A DNA stretch of 64,000 nucleotides, taken from contig JAMXDE010000044.1 of the NCBI GenBank assembly GCA_026770025.1, positions 1 to 64,000 on the forward strand, read 5' to 3'. How positions within the stretch are numbered: position 1 is the first letter of the stretch; the number at the start of each line of letters is the position of its first letter. The notes below the pieces were generated by a model that saw only the letters and a list, made by a program, of their open reading frames with translations, searched no databases and had not been told where the DNA came from. Position numbers and translations under genes: made by a program. The stretch comes from Craspedostauros australis. Taxonomy: Eukaryota > Bacillariophyta > Bacillariophyceae > Mastogloiales > Achnanthaceae. This document shows, piece after piece, positions 41,062-52,190 of this stretch.

Positions 41062-44000
41062 ATGTCTACCTCTACCGCTGCCAAGGCCCACTCCAAGGAT
41101 GCTAACCCCTCCCCCAGTAAGAAACTGCGTTCTGTTGACCCCATGTCTGCTCCTCCTTTCGATTCGAAGGGGAACTTGCTGCCTACTGTCGAGCAACTGT
41201 TGCCTGACAAGCCATCTGCTGCATTGAGGAAGCCGAGCACCATCACGCAAGTGATCGATGTGAAGCCAATACTTGCAGCGGATGGCAGCCTCGTCCCGAA
41301 CGGTACGCATGCGCACGCTCGCGAGCTACATGTGTACGTTCACATCCTCGACAACAACGGAAGCGCCTACGACAACTCCAACGTCAGGGTGCGATCCGAG
41401 GGACGAGGTGTTGGCGATGGGACTTCGGTGAGCGTTGTCGTGAACGCGCCACCCCCGCCTGCTGTGGCCGACGTTGCACCACCTGTCGAGCCTGCCCCAC
41501 CAGCGAGGCTCCCTCGTCGCTGCAATGCTGTTGTTGCTGGGGGCTACGCGGATCCCTCCCATGACAGTGACAGCACCTACATGGACGACAAGGAGGAACA
41601 GATGCGCGCCGGCAGGGGCAGGAGGGGCGGCAAGTTCAAGGGTGATACAGCAGAGGAGGGGAGCTGGAGACGTGATGCTGTGATCCGTGTGATGGAGGAG
41701 CTCACGGATCAGATCAACATGGACGTGTTTAACGCCATGCCTCCCACGGGATTCGTGCTTGGCGGCCAGCGTGACAGGCAAACATGGTGGGACGTGACAC
41801 GCGTATGGGTTACTGTGGTTACTGCACTCTGGGGTGTCTTGCTCCCTTGTGAGGCATTGCCAACTCGCCAGATGCAACAGGTGGTGGCGTTTGTCCGTGC
41901 TCGCGTGGACCTTCCACCAACTACACTCGGTCCGAATCTATACACCCTCTGTGTGAGGGGGGAAAAGACACTGGCTAACGCATCCAGGGCTGTGCTTGCT
42001 GCATCTACGACATTCACTAACAGCTCTGCAATCCTGTCTCATCACGTGGAGACTCTTCCAGAGGAACAACGTATTCATGTCAAGCCTGCACGCGCTACTA
42101 TGACCCGGAGTCAACTAACAACCTTGCGACATGCTTTTGAAATTTTCAGCCGCGGCAAAATCATCCCGCCAAGAGTTCTCCAGTATCGTGTGCCTGCCTG
42201 TGACCTGTCTGGTGTGACGTCTTTCCTCATGACCACTGCAACATACAAGGCAGGTTTGAGTCACACAGTACAGTATGGCGGTGTCAATTTTGAAAATGTG
42301 CCGGTGTTCGATCGAGGAAGCACGACTATCGAACAACTATTCGACATGTACTCGTCTACGACCAACCGCCCAGTGGGAATGCCCGCTTTCACCACCATGA
42401 CCCACCTACTAACACGCAAAAGCAAGATCAAGACGGGCCTCTCTTCCTTCGAGAGTTACTTCTGGATGGCGACGGAGAAACTCAAACAGGCAATTTCGCG
42501 CCTAGTAGACCTACTGAAGGCTAAGTATGAAACAGACGGGGAGGAACAAAACGATGCCAATGACGAGAGCGACAACCACAACGACGAGCCAGATGACGTG
42601 ATCGCGCAGCATGTGCGCACAGCCGATTCCCTCTTGCATGCACTCGAGCTGCTTGTCGTGTTCCTCAAATGGGAATTCACCGCGTCGCACATGCAGCTTC
42701 AGTGTGATGACCCCATGCATTCGGCTGCGTTCGCACTCATCACCGGAAAGGAGAAGAAGAAGGCAACAACCACATCAACCAATCAACGCAAACCACGCAC
42801 CAACAAGCACAAGCGCAAGAAGAACACTCTCAAAAGCGACACGCCAACCGTCACAAATGACACTTCTCCCACCACCGCGACCGAACAACCACGTAAAGTA
42901 TGCAACCGTTGTGGATCAGCAATGCGATTTGTGAATGATCGTTTTGTCCCATTCGTCGAAATGCTTAAGGACAACGAACTCGCAGAACACAAGGACGAAT
43001 TGCAATCAATGCTTGTGGCGGCGCCGGGATTCGCCAACGAAATTGTTAACTACATGGCTCACAAAGTGCGTGCAAAAGTTCAATTCCGACAAATCGCCTT
43101 TTATCAATCCCAGCTCAATGATAAGCCTGAAAGAGCCTATGTGGTACTCGACCATAAGCAAAAAATTCTACCAACAGGCCAAAGCGAAGCCCAACAAGAA
43201 TATTGGGGGAAGAAGGGAATGTCACTGCTTGGAGCGATGGTCATCACATGTCGCAACGACATTTTTACTTATCGGTTCATCGACATTGTGGTCGGCGGAA
43301 GACCGACACAAGACACACTTCAAGTTGGTGGACTACTTGACATCCTGCAAAAAACGGTCAAAGACATTCTCCCATCCGTGACTGAAATCATCTTCCAGAG
43401 CGATAACGCGTGTTGTTTCGCCAGTCACGAGCACATCGCGCTCATCACATCGGTACTCAACAAGAACCTTGCGACACGAAAGGCGGCCAAAATCATCGCA
43501 TGGATTTACACGGAGGCCCAAACTGGTAAGAGCATGCTGGACACCCACTTCGCGTACATCACACGTGTACTGCGAAAATACGTGCAAAGTGGCAAGGACA
43601 TCAAGACCCCGTTCCAACTCTTCCTTGCACTGAAAGCAGGTGACATCGCGGGCACCACCACGGTACTGGTCAACGCGTCATCCCTCCAAGGCAACATCAC
43701 CACGCTTCCTGGCGCACCAAAACGACGATTCCGCGCGAACGGACAGCAGGTACGTCAAACTCACGAGGTGAAGTATGATGATGACCAGGCGCGGTTGGTG
43801 GCTGCATCTGGCATCACGGAAGATGTCGTGGTCAAGAGTGCTGAATGGGACGGCTGGATCATCAACCAGCTGGGCGTTGTCGCTGTTCACACATGCAAGT
43901 CCGACAAGCTGCCGATAACGTCCGAATCGTTCAGGAAGACGGACAAGACGCGAAAACTCGGGCGCACAGCGGCAGAGAGCAAGGGGCTGGCGTTCGGCAA

Positions 44001-44589
44001 AGCCATCGCGGACGGACAACAACATCTACCATCCGATCACACCACAGCGCTACAAGACCAGACCGCTGAAACCGAACACCCTCCACTCGCAGTGCCAGGC
44101 TGGGCGAGCAAAACAACGCGCAAACCAGCGGAACTACCAGACTACATCGCGGACAAGTTGAAGGACATCAGTGAAGTGTCCGCGAAGGACCCAAAAAACA
44201 GACCATCCCAACACAAAGCACACGAACAATTGATGGACGACAACAGGACCAAAACTGACTGGTACGTACAACTGCACGCAAACCCCATGCGCGTGAAAGC
44301 GTCGCTGTCTGCAGCGTACAACGCCAAACAACGCAAGGACAAGAAGGAGGCCGCTCTCATCAAGGCGGAAGCCAACACCGACACCAACACCAACCCAACA
44401 AGCAAAGCAACAGCATCTGCAATTGTGGCGACCTACGATGCGCCAGCTGAAACACAGGAGGAACGAAGAGAGAAGGAGTTGCAGAGAGAGGAGGAGGAGC
44501 TGGATCATCAGATGTGGTGTGATGCTGACACACTGAAGGCCAACACAGAAAGTGAGGCTGTGTTGGATGATGGGACGGAAATTTTGTGA
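41062..44589 (+). CDS. T1 transposase, DDE type (1175 aa)
   Basis: The start at 41062 (MSTSTAAK) is chosen because T1 and T2 have exactly the same length from there, while upstream in-frame sequence differs in length. The N-terminal 230 residues are low complexity, followed by a region without known motif (about 230-600). Basic linkers precede a lone C614-x-x-C617 (CNRCGSAM). The likely RNase H-like catalytic core has D697 (VLDHKQKILP, then YWGKKGMSLLGAM), D781 (IIFQSDNACCF) and E818 or D827 (YTEAQTGKSMLDTHFA). This arrangement of DxKxK-LP, FGK-G-S, SDNA and E-Q-GKS-D resembles a transposase group widespread in algae and invertebrates whose class name I cannot state with confidence. T1/T2 differences in the core are mostly synonymous by eye, suggesting selection. 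The C-terminus is acidic and helical. Confidence 0.8.
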   Translation: MSTSTAAKAHSKDANPSPSKKLRSVDPMSAPPFDSKGNLLPTVEQLLPDKPSAALRKPSTITQVIDVKPILAADGSLVPNGTHAHARELHVYVHILDNNGSAYDNSNVRVRSEGRGVGDGTSVSVVVNAPPPPAVADVAPPVEPAPPARLPRRCNAVVAGGYADPSHDSDSTYMDDKEEQMRAGRGRRGGKFKGDTAEEGSWRRDAVIRVMEELTDQINMDVFNAMPPTGFVLGGQRDRQTWWDVTRVWVTVVTALWGVLLPCEALPTRQMQQVVAFVRARVDLPPTTLGPNLYTLCVRGEKTLANASRAVLAASTTFTNSSAILSHHVETLPEEQRIHVKPARATMTRSQLTTLRHAFEIFSRGKIIPPRVLQYRVPACDLSGVTSFLMTTATYKAGLSHTVQYGGVNFENVPVFDRGSTTIEQLFDMYSSTTNRPVGMPAFTTMTHLLTRKSKIKTGLSSFESYFWMATEKLKQAISRLVDLLKAKYETDGEEQNDANDESDNHNDEPDDVIAQHVRTADSLLHALELLVVFLKWEFTASHMQLQCDDPMHSAAFALITGKEKKKATTTSTNQRKPRTNKHKRKKNTLKSDTPTVTNDTSPTTATEQPRKVCNRCGSAMRFVNDRFVPFVEMLKDNELAEHKDELQSMLVAAPGFANEIVNYMAHKVRAKVQFRQIAFYQSQLNDKPERAYVVLDHKQKILPTGQSEAQQEYWGKKGMSLLGAMVITCRNDIFTYRFIDIVVGGRPTQDTLQVGGLLDILQKTVKDILPSVTEIIFQSDNACCFASHEHIALITSVLNKNLATRKAAKIIAWIYTEAQTGKSMLDTHFAYITRVLRKYVQSGKDIKTPFQLFLALKAGDIAGTTTVLVNASSLQGNITTLPGAPKRRFRANGQQVRQTHEVKYDDDQARLVAASGITEDVVVKSAEWDGWIINQLGVVAVHTCKSDKLPITSESFRKTDKTRKLGRTAAESKGLAFGKAIADGQQHLPSDHTTALQDQTAETEHPPLAVPGWASKTTRKPAELPDYIADKLKDISEVSAKDPKNRPSQHKAHEQLMDDNRTKTDWYVQLHANPMRVKASLSAAYNAKQRKDKKEAALIKAEANTDTNTNPTSKATASAIVATYDAPAETQEERREKELQREEEELDHQMWCDADTLKANTESEAVLDDGTEIL

Positions 44590-46272
44590 TGGATGTGCAT
44601 CGCCGCGATAACACTAGTTGTGGAGTTTTGTGGGTGGCAGGCCATGCTACTACAACGAGTCTAGAGGCCATCCAAAAAACACATCCAATATCTGCTTGTC
44701 ATGCTATATCTCAACAAGACATCGCTTAAAATTAAATCTAAACACTGCATTCTGACGCCTGACTATTGTTTAATCAGAATATCGAAGTTAAATGAGTATA
44801 GAAAATATTTTGGAAGTCATGTTGGTTTGCTGTGTTTTGTGTGGCGGATTCGGAAAAAATGCTGATGCCACAATGTTGCCCTCCAATGAGCACACATGAT
44901 CATCATCATCATCCTTGTATTTCAGAAAACTGTGCATACCATTCGCTCTGCATACCCCCCAGCTATCCGCTCCATGAAGGATGGCCACAGACATCGGCTC
45001 TGCATGCAGCAATGCATCCACGCACTGAAACAGAGTGATTTCCAAAAAACGGTTTCAATCAGCTTGTGATGCAGATTTGGATCCGTATCTCGTCCATACG
45101 ATCCTTTCAGCACCTCCAAGCGCTCCTCGTGCATTCCCACACTCCATGGCGACACGCGGATGCATCCAGAATGGGATGGGAGTGCATGGCCGACGTGGTA
45201 CACCTCCAGATGATGATGTGGTGGTGCATTTTTTGCTCCCACCAGCAACGACCATTCTGCAGATATGGTCAGCTGCAGCCTCTTGTAGACCATATCCATG
45301 GCGCACACTTCACGACGTGCATCTTCAATTGATGTCGCACGCACCTTGTATGGGTGGCTTGGCGATTGAGGGGCGTCGTCCCATCGCCCCTCACCGCCAA
45401 AGCCACGCGACCGGTGCCAGGCGAGCCCCAACCAAAACTCCTCAAAACCACCTTTGCCTCCGCGCGGACACCTTCCCGGTGCTCCGCGAGCCTCAAACTT
45501 CGAGGGTGCCTTTGTCTTGGCCTCCTTGAGGCATCTTGTGCATCCATAGGTGCTGATATGGCCTGTGTGTGCCACACACAGGCCAAAACCAACGAGCCGA
45601 TTTGGAGCCAAATTGTGGCCGTATTTCTGGGGCTTACGACGGCCCCAAATCAACCCCTCTTCCCGCCTCCGCTCGTCCACCCACCAAGGGTTGCATGGCG
45701 GTGACGGCGATATGCTTGAATCTTGAATTGGCCGGCTGGTTGTTGCGGCGCCAAGCATACCGTTCGATGGCCATTGTGGTATTTGTTTGGTGTTGCTCCA
45801 CTTCCATGTTGGTGTGTCGAGTTTGCCACTCTCGGCCAGCCTCACATGTTGGGGGATGTGGAGATTTACCAACAATTGTACCGACTGTCCAAAAAGACCA
45901 CGACACAAAACACTCGAGGAGTACCAACCCCACTCAACCACTTCGCCACGACGAAGCAGACCTGATGATGTTGCGCATCGTGATATCATTGGTGTTTCGT
46001 GACGAAGTATCCAATTTCGTGACGTCGATGACGGATTGGACAAGCACATGGTGTAAGTAACGTAAACGATAATACACCGCTTCCCCCAACATTCTACAAC
46101 TAGTGCTATCGTGGATGGACTGTTGGATGGTCTCATCCGAACACCTGAAAAAGAGACTAAACAATTCAAAATCGGAACAACCTTGCTGAAACGAAGAACA
46201 GCAAAGGGTTAAATTGAATCGATGTAGTCGGCTGTCAAAGGCTGAGTCCCTAAAGCAGTCTAAAAATTAGCA
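44590..46272. other. T1 3' internal region
   Basis: About 1.7 kb shared with T2 (52191-53871). It carries an ATG-less plus frame and a long minus-strand frame (44922-46169, 415 codons) that is only partly preserved in T2. Differences between copies change the minus-frame residues often, which argues against coding. A 25-nt hairpin with 12-bp arms (GGCCTGTGTGTG, one base, CACACACAGGCC) is at 45560-45584. Confidence 0.5.
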
Positions 46273-46438
46273 CCTTGATGGGCCCATAAAACTTAAACTA
46301 AGGTCTAACCGGAAAGTAATTTGAATCAGTATTTGGTTTTAGAATATGGGGATTATGAATATGTGATTTGTTTGGATATCCGAGGAAAAAGATGTTGAGT
46401 CCCAGGACAAAGTGCAGGTCGACTCACTCGGGGGGCTC
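46273..46438 (-). repeat. T1 right terminal inverted repeat
   Basis: 166 bp, reverse complement partner of 40361-40526. Confidence 0.9.
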
Positions 46439-46442
46439 TTAT

Positions 46443-47341
46443 GGTCGTGCTATCTTCAACGATGCCTTTCGACGTTGCTCCAGACTCCCACTACCGTATC
46501 GGGTTCTTGGATGCGTCGTCGTTCGTGTGTTCCTTGGGAGATGCCTGTTCCTCACGGGTGGTGCTCGTGTCTGGCTGTGCTTCGATCGTTTCCTCCTTCG
46601 CTGCCTCCTTTCTCTCGTTCGTTTGTTCCGTTGTCCTCCGTTGTTTTGTGCGGCCCGTTGTCGTGTCTGGTGCCACAATGAGGTTGCTGTGCGGCTGTTT
46701 CTCGTGATCGTTCGTGCCAACCATGCCGCATTGTCCTCACTTTTGACGCTGGCCAAATCATTCTTCGTCGTAATTTCCATCCACACCCATGTTCCTCACA
46801 AAAGGAAAAGAGGCAACCTTAGCGGACGCAACGTCACCCCGCACACAACGTTGTATCATCTCATCAACTGCGCAAGATTCGCGCGTCGAATCATCTTTTC
46901 GTGTACGTGAAGAGGAGTTTTCTTGGACGCGCATCACGTATTTTATATAACAAATTAATGTCGTATTCAAGACGCAACGACATGCACCAACACGAAGGCG
47001 TCACCAATGTCCATGACCGAACAGTACACAGGTCATTCAGTTCCAATTGCCCAACACGCAACTCGTGATCGAACGATTGTCCGTGATTGGATGAAGCAGC
47101 TTGTTTGATCGATTCTCGTGTTGATGTTGTATCGTGACTCGATGAGTCCGGAGATGAATCTCGACTCTTGCCATCACGACAGAATTCTCGGTTGGTCTCG
47201 CTGGCACGAGCGCAACGCAAAAAGCAACAGCAACAACATCGCAATCAGAAGATACTCTGCACACCCGTACGAGCACGTCACAAGAGAACAGAGAGCCGCC
47301 TTCACCACAATGAATCGACAATCAGATGTAGACCATGGAAA
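46443..47341. other. Host segment between T1 and the first ankyrin fragment
   Basis: No gene recognised. A 77-codon hydrophilic minus-strand frame near 46491-46724 has low complexity only. A TATA-like TATATAA at 46944-46950 could serve the ankyrin fragment on the plus strand. Confidence 0.4.
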
Positions 47342-47569
47342 ATGAAATCATCGCCTCTCCACTACGCATCTATGGATGGCAATGTGGACGAAGCAGAAGC
47401 TCTGGTTCAATTCTGCCCAATCCATGACACCGCCAATATCTGTGTCGCGGACGACAGAGGACGCACGGCGCTCAACCATGCCGCTGAGTTTCATGACGAA
47501 GACATGGTCGAGCTGCTGCTCCGGTCTGACCGCATGCATACACCCACAATCAGCATGCCCCGCATGTAG
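47342..47569 (+). CDS. Short ankyrin-repeat ORF, possibly truncated
   Basis: 75 codons from ATG 47342 contain about two ankyrin repeats: SSPLHYASMDGNVDEAEALV and RGRTALNHAAEFHDEDMVELLLRSD. The frame stops soon after, and no further repeat follows before transposon T2 at 47970. A longer ankyrin ORF lies on the other side of T2 in the same orientation. The fragment could be the 5' part of a gene broken by T2, or a small tandem paralogue. Ankyrin repeats mediate protein contacts; no function can be assigned. Confidence 0.55.
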   Translation: MKSSPLHYASMDGNVDEAEALVQFCPIHDTANICVADDRGRTALNHAAEFHDEDMVELLLRSDRMHTPTISMPRM

Positions 47570-47965
47570 CATGCACAGTCTTGCCCACGACCTTGTCTTG
47601 CAATCTCCCCGATAGGAAAGGCATGAATCTCCAAAACGCACACGAATCATGTCATGCCACACATCACTGTCATCGCTGTACTCACAATGGTAAGAGGAAT
47701 CGGCCACCTGCATCAACAGCAGCCATTCGGAAGCGACGTAAGTGTATTTGCAGGAAGCAATAGTAGTGATGAGACACATACTCTATGTACACTCATCCCT
47801 GCCCTGGCTACACCCAAAGATGCTGTGTGCGACATCAAATGCTGGCAAATTGAGTCTACATTCCAATCCAGGTCTACAATATGTACGTGACTGGATATCG
47901 TGACTCAATTGGTCATTCCTATTTGTCGTTTCCACGATCGAAAACAATTCTTGGGTGATCGTGAT
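47570..47965. other. Gap between ankyrin fragment and T2
   Basis: No ankyrin-like or other coding signal in any frame. TTAT of the T2 target duplication follows (47966-47969). Confidence 0.5.
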
Positions 47966-47969
47966 TTAT

Positions 47970-48135
47970 GAGCCCCCCGAGTGAGTCGACCTGCACTTTG
48001 TCCTGGGACTCAACACCTTTTTTCTCGGATATCCAAACAAATCACATATTCATAATCCCCATATTCTAAAACCAAATACTGATTCAAATCACTTTCCGGT
48101 TAGACCTTATTTTAAGTTTTATGAGCCCATCGAGG
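47970..48135 (+). repeat. T2 left terminal inverted repeat
   Basis: 166 bp, matching 40361-40526 with a few changes and pairing with 53872-54037. Confidence 0.9.
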
Positions 48136-48317
48136 CATTTTTGAGTCGTATGGGTCGAACCCCATGAAACTCCTACTTGTTTCTCAGAAGGTTCTGTGAT
48201 GTTCTTGATTATTTATCGTATGGTAATCAGTCACGAAGACGGTGTCGAAGATGTCGTTCGGTTGGTACGCGTTAAATACACGTTAGCATGTGGCGCATGA
48301 TCTCACATTTTGCTCGT

Positions 48318-48371
48318 CACAAAACACATCACACAAAACGCATCACACAAAACACATCACACAAAACACAT
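48318..48371 (+). repeat. T2 subterminal 14-bp tandem repeat
   Basis: Four units of CACACAAAACACAT (first truncated), against five in T1. Confidence 0.8.
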
Positions 48372-48662
48372 CGCATCCAACATCATCGACACCCCCTCAC
48401 CATTCACACATCATCGCCACACTTTCGCTCCATTTCACAACTTTCCTCGCCAATTCCATGCGTGCTCGCTCTTGTGTTCAATGTTAGTGCTCGTTCTGGT
48501 AGTGTGGTGGTAGTGTAGTAGTAGTAGTTGTTGTTGTTGTTGTTGTTGTCAACGAATGGTCGACCTGTCATCCTGTGCTCTCCTTCCTCACTTCATCTCA
48601 GACCAGTGCAGTTCATCACATCCAACCAGCCAACAACTATACTCTACAGCAACAACTTCACC

Positions 48663-51600
48663 ATGTCTACCTCTACCGCTGCCAAGGCCCACTCCAAGGA
48701 TGCTAACCCCTCCCCCAGTAAGAAACTGCGTTCTGCTCACCGTGTGCCTGCTCCTCCTGTCGATTCGAAGGGGTTCCTGTTGCCAACCGCCGATCAACTG
48801 TTGCCTGACAAGCCATCCGCTACGTTGAGGAAGCCGAGCATCATCACGCAAGTGATCGATGTGAAGCCGATGCTCGCAGCAGATGGCAGCCTCGTCCCGA
48901 ACGGTACGCATGCGCACGCTCGCGAGCTACATGTGTACGTTCACATCCTCGACAACAACGGAGGCGCCTACGACAACTCCAACGTCAGGGTGCGATCCGA
49001 GGGACGAGGTGTTGGCGATGGGACTTCGGTGAGCGTTGTCGTGAACGCGCCACCCCCGCCTGCTGTGGCCGACGTTGCACCACCTGTCGAGCCTGCCCCA
49101 CCGGCGAGGCTTCCCCGGCGTTGCAACACTGTTGTTGCTGGTGGCTACGCGGATCCCTCCCATGACAGTGACAGCACCTACATGGACGACAAGGAGGAAC
49201 AGATGCGCGCCAGCAGGGGCAGGAGGGGCGGCAAGTTCGAGGGTGATACATCAGAGGAGGGGAGCTGGAGGCGTGATGCTGTGATCCGCGTGATGGAGGA
49301 GCTCACCGATGACATCAACATGGACGTGTTTAATTCCATGCCTCCCACGGGATTCGTGCTTGGTGGCCAGCGTGACAGGCAAACATGGTGGGACGTGACA
49401 CGCGTATGGGTTACTGTGGTTACTGCACTCTGGGGTGTCTTGCTCCCTTGTGAGGCATTGCCAACTCGCCAGATGCAACAGGTGGTGTCGTTTGTCCGTG
49501 CTCGCGTGGACCTTCCACCAACTACACTCGGTCCGAATCTATACACCCTCTGTGTGAGGGGGGAAAAGACACTGGCTAACGCATCCAGGGCTGTGCTTGC
49601 TGCGTCTACGACATTCACTAACAGCTCTGCAATCCTGTCTCATCATGTGGAGACTCTTCCAGAGGACCAACGTATTCGTGTCAAGCCTGCACGCGCTACT
49701 ATGACCCGGAGTCAACTAACAACCTTGCGACATGCTTTTGAAATGTTCAGCCGCGGCAAAATCATCCCGCCAAGAGTTCTCCAGTATCGTGTGCCTGCCT
49801 GTGACCTGTCTGGTGTGACATCTTTCCTCATGACCACTGCAACATACAAGGCAGGTTTGAGTCACACAGTACAGTATGGCGGTGTCAATTTTGAAAATGT
49901 TCCGGTGTTCGATCGAGGAAGCACGACTATCGAACAACTATTCGACATGTACTCGTCTACGACCAACCGCCCAGTGGGAATGCCCGCTTTCACCACCATG
50001 ACCCACCTACTAACACGCAAAAGCAAGATCAAGACGGGCCTCTCTTCCTTTGAGAGTTACTTCTGGATGGCGACGGAGAAACTCAAACAGGCAATTTCGC
50101 GCCTAGTAGACCTACTGAAGGCTAAGTATGAAACAGACGGGGAGGAACAAAACGATGCCAATGACGAGAGCGACAGCGACAGCGACAACGACAACCCAGA
50201 TGACGTCATCTCTCCACATGTGCGCACAGCCGATTCCCTCTTGCATGCGCTCGAGCTGCTTGTTGTGTTCCTCAAATGGGAATTCTCCGCCTCCCACATG
50301 CAGCTTCAGTGTGATGACCCCATGCATTCGGCTGCGTTCGCACTCATCACCGGAAAGGAGAAGAAGAAGGCAACAACCACATCCTCCAATCAACGCAAAC
50401 CACGCACCAACAAGCACAAGCGCAAGAAGAACACTCTCAAAAGCGACACGCCAACCATCACAAATGACACTTCTCCCACCACCGCGACCGAACAACCACG
50501 TAAAGTATGCAACCGTTGTGGATCAGCAATGCGATTTGTGAATGATCGTTTTGTCCCATTCGTCGAAATGCTTAAGGACAACGAACTCGCAGAACACAAG
50601 GACGAATTGCAATCAATGCTTGTGGCGGCGCCGGGATTCGCCAACGAAATTGTTAACTACATGGCTCACAAAGTGCGTGCAAAAGTTCAATTCCGACAAA
50701 TCGCCTTTTATCAATCCCAGCTCAATGATAAGCCTGAAAGAGCCTATGTGGTACTCGACCATAAGCAAAAAATTCTACCGACAGGCCAAAGCGAAGCCCA
50801 ACAAGAATATTGGGGGAAGAAGGGAATGTCACTGCTTGGGGCGATGGTCATCACGTGTCGCAACGACATTTTTACTTATCAATTCATTGACATTGTGGTC
50901 GGCGGAAGACCGACACAAGACACACTTCAAGTTGGTGGACTACTTGACATCCTGCAAAAAACGGTCAAAGACATTCACCCATCCGTGACTGAAATCATCT
51001 TCCAGAGCGATAACGCGTGTTGCTTTGCCAGTCACGAGCACATCGCGCTCATCACATCGGTACTCAACAAGAACCTTGCGACACGAAAGGCGGCCAAAAT
51101 CATCGCATGGATCTACACAGAGGCCCAAACTGGTAAGAGCATGCTGGACACCCACTTCGCGTACATCACCCGTGTACTGCGAAAATACGTGCAAAGTGGA
51201 CGCAACATCAAGACCCCGTTCCAACTCTTCCTTGCGCTGAAAGCTGGTAACATCGCGGGTACCACCACGGTACTGGTCAACGCGTCATCCCTCCAAGGCA
51301 ACATCACCACGCTTCCTGGCGCACCAAAACGACGATTCCGCGCGAACGGACAACAGGTACGTCAAACTCACGAGGTGAAGTATGACGATGACCAGGCGCG
51401 GTTGGTGGCTGCATCTGGTATCACGGAAGACGTCGTGGTCAAGAGCACCGAATGGGATGGCTGGATTGTCAACGAGCTGGGTGTCCTCGAGGACAGAACG
51501 TTCACGTCCGACAAGCTGCCGATAACGTCCGAATCGTTCAGGAAGACGGACAAGACGCGAAAACTCGGGCGCACAGCGGCGGAGAGCAAGGGGCTGGCGT

Positions 51601-52190
51601 TCGGTAAAGCCATCGCAGACGGACAACAACATCTACCATCCGATCACACCACAGTGCTACAAGACCAGACCGCGGAAACCGAACACCCACTACTCGCAGT
51701 GCCAGGCTGGGCGAGCAAAACAACGCGCAAACCAGCGGAACTACCAGACTACATCGCGGACAAATTGAAGGACATCAGTGAAGCGTCCGCGAAGGACCCA
51801 AAAAACAGACCATCCGAACACGAAGCACACGAACAATTGATGGACGACAACAGGACCAAAACTGACTGGTACGTACAACTGCACGCAAATCCCATGCGCG
51901 TGAAAGCGTCGCTGTCTGCAGCGTACAACGCCAAACAACGCAAGGACAAGAAGGAGGCCTCTCTCATCAAGGCGGAAACCAACACCAACACCAACCCAAC
52001 AAGCACAGCAACAGCATCTGTAATCGTGGCGACCCACAATGCGCCAGCTGCAACAGAGGAGGAGCAGAGAGAAGAGGAGTTGCAGAGAGAAGAAGAGGAG
52101 CTGGATCATCAGATGTGGTGTGATGCTGACACAATCAAGGCCAACACAGAAAGTGAGGCTGTGTTGGATGATGGGACGGAAATTTTGTGA
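48663..52190 (+). CDS. T2 transposase, DDE type (1175 aa)
   Basis: Same length and same motifs as the T1 product: CNRCGSAM, VLDHKQKILP, IIFQSDNACCF and TEAQTGKSMLDTH at equivalent positions. Replacements cluster in the N-terminal low-complexity part (AHRVPAPP against VDPMSAPP), the acidic linker near residue 505 and the C-terminal third (for example VLEDRTFTSDK against VVAVHTCKSDK). The catalytic core is almost unchanged. Two independently inserted, intact copies suggest recent activity. Confidence 0.8.
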   Translation: MSTSTAAKAHSKDANPSPSKKLRSAHRVPAPPVDSKGFLLPTADQLLPDKPSATLRKPSIITQVIDVKPMLAADGSLVPNGTHAHARELHVYVHILDNNGGAYDNSNVRVRSEGRGVGDGTSVSVVVNAPPPPAVADVAPPVEPAPPARLPRRCNTVVAGGYADPSHDSDSTYMDDKEEQMRASRGRRGGKFEGDTSEEGSWRRDAVIRVMEELTDDINMDVFNSMPPTGFVLGGQRDRQTWWDVTRVWVTVVTALWGVLLPCEALPTRQMQQVVSFVRARVDLPPTTLGPNLYTLCVRGEKTLANASRAVLAASTTFTNSSAILSHHVETLPEDQRIRVKPARATMTRSQLTTLRHAFEMFSRGKIIPPRVLQYRVPACDLSGVTSFLMTTATYKAGLSHTVQYGGVNFENVPVFDRGSTTIEQLFDMYSSTTNRPVGMPAFTTMTHLLTRKSKIKTGLSSFESYFWMATEKLKQAISRLVDLLKAKYETDGEEQNDANDESDSDSDNDNPDDVISPHVRTADSLLHALELLVVFLKWEFSASHMQLQCDDPMHSAAFALITGKEKKKATTTSSNQRKPRTNKHKRKKNTLKSDTPTITNDTSPTTATEQPRKVCNRCGSAMRFVNDRFVPFVEMLKDNELAEHKDELQSMLVAAPGFANEIVNYMAHKVRAKVQFRQIAFYQSQLNDKPERAYVVLDHKQKILPTGQSEAQQEYWGKKGMSLLGAMVITCRNDIFTYQFIDIVVGGRPTQDTLQVGGLLDILQKTVKDIHPSVTEIIFQSDNACCFASHEHIALITSVLNKNLATRKAAKIIAWIYTEAQTGKSMLDTHFAYITRVLRKYVQSGRNIKTPFQLFLALKAGNIAGTTTVLVNASSLQGNITTLPGAPKRRFRANGQQVRQTHEVKYDDDQARLVAASGITEDVVVKSTEWDGWIVNELGVLEDRTFTSDKLPITSESFRKTDKTRKLGRTAAESKGLAFGKAIADGQQHLPSDHTTVLQDQTAETEHPLLAVPGWASKTTRKPAELPDYIADKLKDISEASAKDPKNRPSEHEAHEQLMDDNRTKTDWYVQLHANPMRVKASLSAAYNAKQRKDKKEASLIKAETNTNTNPTSTATASVIVATHNAPAATEEEQREEELQREEEELDHQMWCDADTIKANTESEAVLDDGTEIL

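Larger units (their letters stand above)
40361..46438 (+). mobile_element. DNA transposon T1 with 166-bp terminal inverted repeats
   Basis: 6078-bp element that starts GAGCCCCCCGAGTGAG and ends with its reverse complement. It is flanked by TTAT on both sides (40357-40360 and 46439-46442). It contains one large transposase ORF on the plus strand and about 1.7 kb of 3' sequence with no proven gene. A second copy (T2) lies 1.5 kb away in the same orientation. Terminal repeats, flanking duplication and an intact ORF make it a complete autonomous candidate. The superfamily is not recognised: piggyBac, Kolobok and Sola3 use TTAA, not TTAT, and the transposase looks different. Confidence 0.9.

Noticed and set aside
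46439-46786. Minus-strand hydrophilic ORF right of T1
   Set aside because: Low-complexity Thr/Lys/Glu/Arg sequence in two overlapping frames, partly reading into the T1 end; no support for a gene.
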